Shown here piece after piece: positions 6,175 through 6,729 of a stretch of 6,729 nucleotides of DNA. Source of the DNA: Phycisphaerales bacterium (GTDB lineage: Bacteria > Planctomycetota > Phycisphaerae > SM23-33); NCBI GenBank assembly GCA_003171235.1, contig PMYM01000134.1, forward strand, positions 9,007 to 15,735, read 5' to 3'. A program made the translations under genes and the position numbers. The notes below the pieces were generated by a model, which was not told the DNA's origin, searched no databases, and saw nothing but the letters and a program-made list of their open reading frames with translations. Each line of letters opens with the position of its first letter. Within the stretch, counting starts at the first letter, position 1.

Positions 6175-6522
6175 CGCATCGCCGACAACCGGACCGCTGA
6201 AACCGCCGAGTGGGACGTGGACCTCCTGCCCATCGAGCTTGGCGAACTACGCGACGGCGGCGCGGACCTCAAGCTCCTGGGCTTTACCGACAAAGAACTG
6301 GCCGAATACCTCAAGGAGTTCGACACCAACCTGGAGGACGGCCAGGGGCGCGATGTGAAGGAATGGAGGCAAAAACCGGCCCATCCCGACAACCACTGGC
6401 TGGATTGCCTGGTCGGCTGCGCCGCGGCGGCCAACATGGTCGGCGTGAAGGCTGCCGGCCAAGCGCTGCCGCAGCGGCCACGCAAACGGATGCTCACCCA
6501 GGCGGACTTTGACAGGCGATGA
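6163..6522 (+). pseudogene. Phage remnant: ParB-like C-terminal part fused in frame to a terminase large-subunit C-terminus
   Basis: The plus frame ending at TGA 6520-6522 reads ARAYRIADNRTAETAEWDVD, then ELGELRDGGADLKLLGFTDKELAEYL. This matches the end of the ParB-like nuclease domain found in phage ParB and ParB/DNA-methylase proteins (typically RAYxIADN... WDEELL...ELGEL...DLSLTGF...EL). From about 6340 the protein changes to VKEWRQKPAHPDNHWLDCLVGCAAAA, which looks like the C-terminal tail of phage large terminase (packaging ATPase-nuclease) subunits. The ParB N-terminal half and nearly all of the terminase are missing. In phages these genes are often neighbours, so an in-frame deletion joining them is the simple explanation. 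There is no start codon: the frame upstream of 6163 runs antisense through the CoA-transferase fragment. It is probably non-functional. A genuine small fusion protein is the less likely alternative. Confidence 0.6.
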
Positions 6523-6560
6523 GCGAGCCAGACGGGGCTGAATGGATGCCGAAAACCCAA

Positions 6561-6598
6561 GTGCCACCGGCGATAGGGAGAAATGGCCGGCGATGGGT
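6561..6598. repeat. Short repeats flanking the MITE-like element
   Basis: CCGGCGATAGGG (6567-6578) and CCGGCGATGGGT (6587-6598) are near-identical direct repeats. GTGCCACC (6561-6568) also occurs at 6684-6691 inside the double hairpin. CGATGGGT (6591-6598) is the reverse complement of ACCCATCG (6701-6708) inside the element. This suggests an older or partial copy of the same repeat family next to the intact one. Confidence 0.4.
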
Positions 6599-6611
6599 TG
6601 GGCGAACGCCT

Positions 6612-6729
6612 AGTAGTCTGTAACAGGAAATTCCACGGGTGGCACAGCCTTTCTAGGCTGTGCGCGCACAGGCTGGAAAGCCTGTGCCACCAAAGAACCT
6701 ACCCATCGTTTTTGCTGTGACAGACTACT
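6612..6729. mobile_element. MITE-like element with 14-bp terminal inverted repeats
   Basis: AGTAGTCTGTAACA (6612-6625) and TGTGACAGACTACT (6716-6729) are inverted copies with one mismatch in 14. They bound 118 bp with no open reading frame, filled mainly by a double hairpin (6639-6691). Small size, terminal inverted repeats and lack of a gene fit a miniature inverted-repeat transposable element mobilised in trans. The window stops at the last repeat base, so the target-site duplication and the true right end cannot be checked. It could also be one end of a larger element. Confidence 0.55.
6639..6691. repeat. REPIN-like double hairpin
   Basis: Two arms of 26 bases, starting GGTGGCACAG at 6639 and ending CTGTGCCACC at 6691, are inverted copies with 23 of 26 matches, meeting at a GTGCGCGCAC palindrome. 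Each arm is also a hairpin by itself. Arm 1 pairs GCACAGCC (6642-6649) with GGCTGTGC (6656-6663) over a 6-nt loop. Arm 2 pairs GCACAGGCT (6666-6674) with AGCCTGTGC (6679-6687) over GGAA. This is the architecture of paired REP sequences (REPIN/BIME). The TTTTT at 6709-6713 is too far away to make it a standard intrinsic terminator. Confidence 0.7.

Noticed and set aside
6639..6713. Intrinsic terminator formed by the double hairpin plus TTTTT
   Set aside because: The T-run is 18 nt away from the last stem base, and the structure fits a repeat element better.

Overview
This is a GC-rich bacterial window. The short AT-rich spacers stand out against GC-rich coding sequence. The likely source is a planctomycete-type genome (Planctomycetes/Phycisphaerae or a metagenomic relative). 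This is inference: it rests on a PurF that looks like a lineage variant, a TPR-tailed GT-C glycosyltransferase next to a divergent GT9 enzyme, weak use of Shine-Dalgarno sites, and many small intergenic repeats. No rRNA, tRNA or other marker is present to fix the taxonomy.

Layout, left to right. (1) 1-336: the 3' end of an unrecognised gene with an Ala/Pro/Lys-rich tail. (2) 337-606: a repeat-bearing spacer with inverted arrays of 7-bp units, a second 7-bp array of different sequence, and a good sigma70-type promoter just before the next gene. (3) 607-3497: a two-gene cell-surface glycosylation unit. A GT9 (heptosyltransferase-like) enzyme overlaps by 4 bp (GTGA) a membrane GT-C/TMTC-like protein with TPR repeats. 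(4) 3612-5183: purF, amidophosphoribosyltransferase of the propeptide and [4Fe-4S] type. (5) 5183-5210: a third 7-bp array of another sequence. (6) 5231-5749: a flavin-reductase-like FMN split-barrel protein with a strong RBS. (7) 5878-6174, minus strand: the C-terminal 98 codons of a CoA-transferase beta subunit, cut off at its 5' side. (8) 6163-6522, plus strand: a phage-derived remnant in which the end of a ParB-like domain runs in frame into the end of a large terminase subunit. (9) 6523-6729: a repeat cluster ending in a MITE-like element with 14-bp terminal inverted repeats around a REPIN-like double hairpin.

Two halves can be separated. Positions 1-5749 look like ordinary, co-directional housekeeping and envelope genes. 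Positions 5750-6729 look like a rearrangement scar: a broken metabolic gene faces a doubly truncated phage remnant, and a non-autonomous repeat lies beside them. I see no complete new defence or metabolic system. The most interesting signals are the three unrelated 7-bp tandem repeat families, the REPIN-like element with a compensatory base-pair change, and the CoA-transferase/phage junction at 6163-6174.
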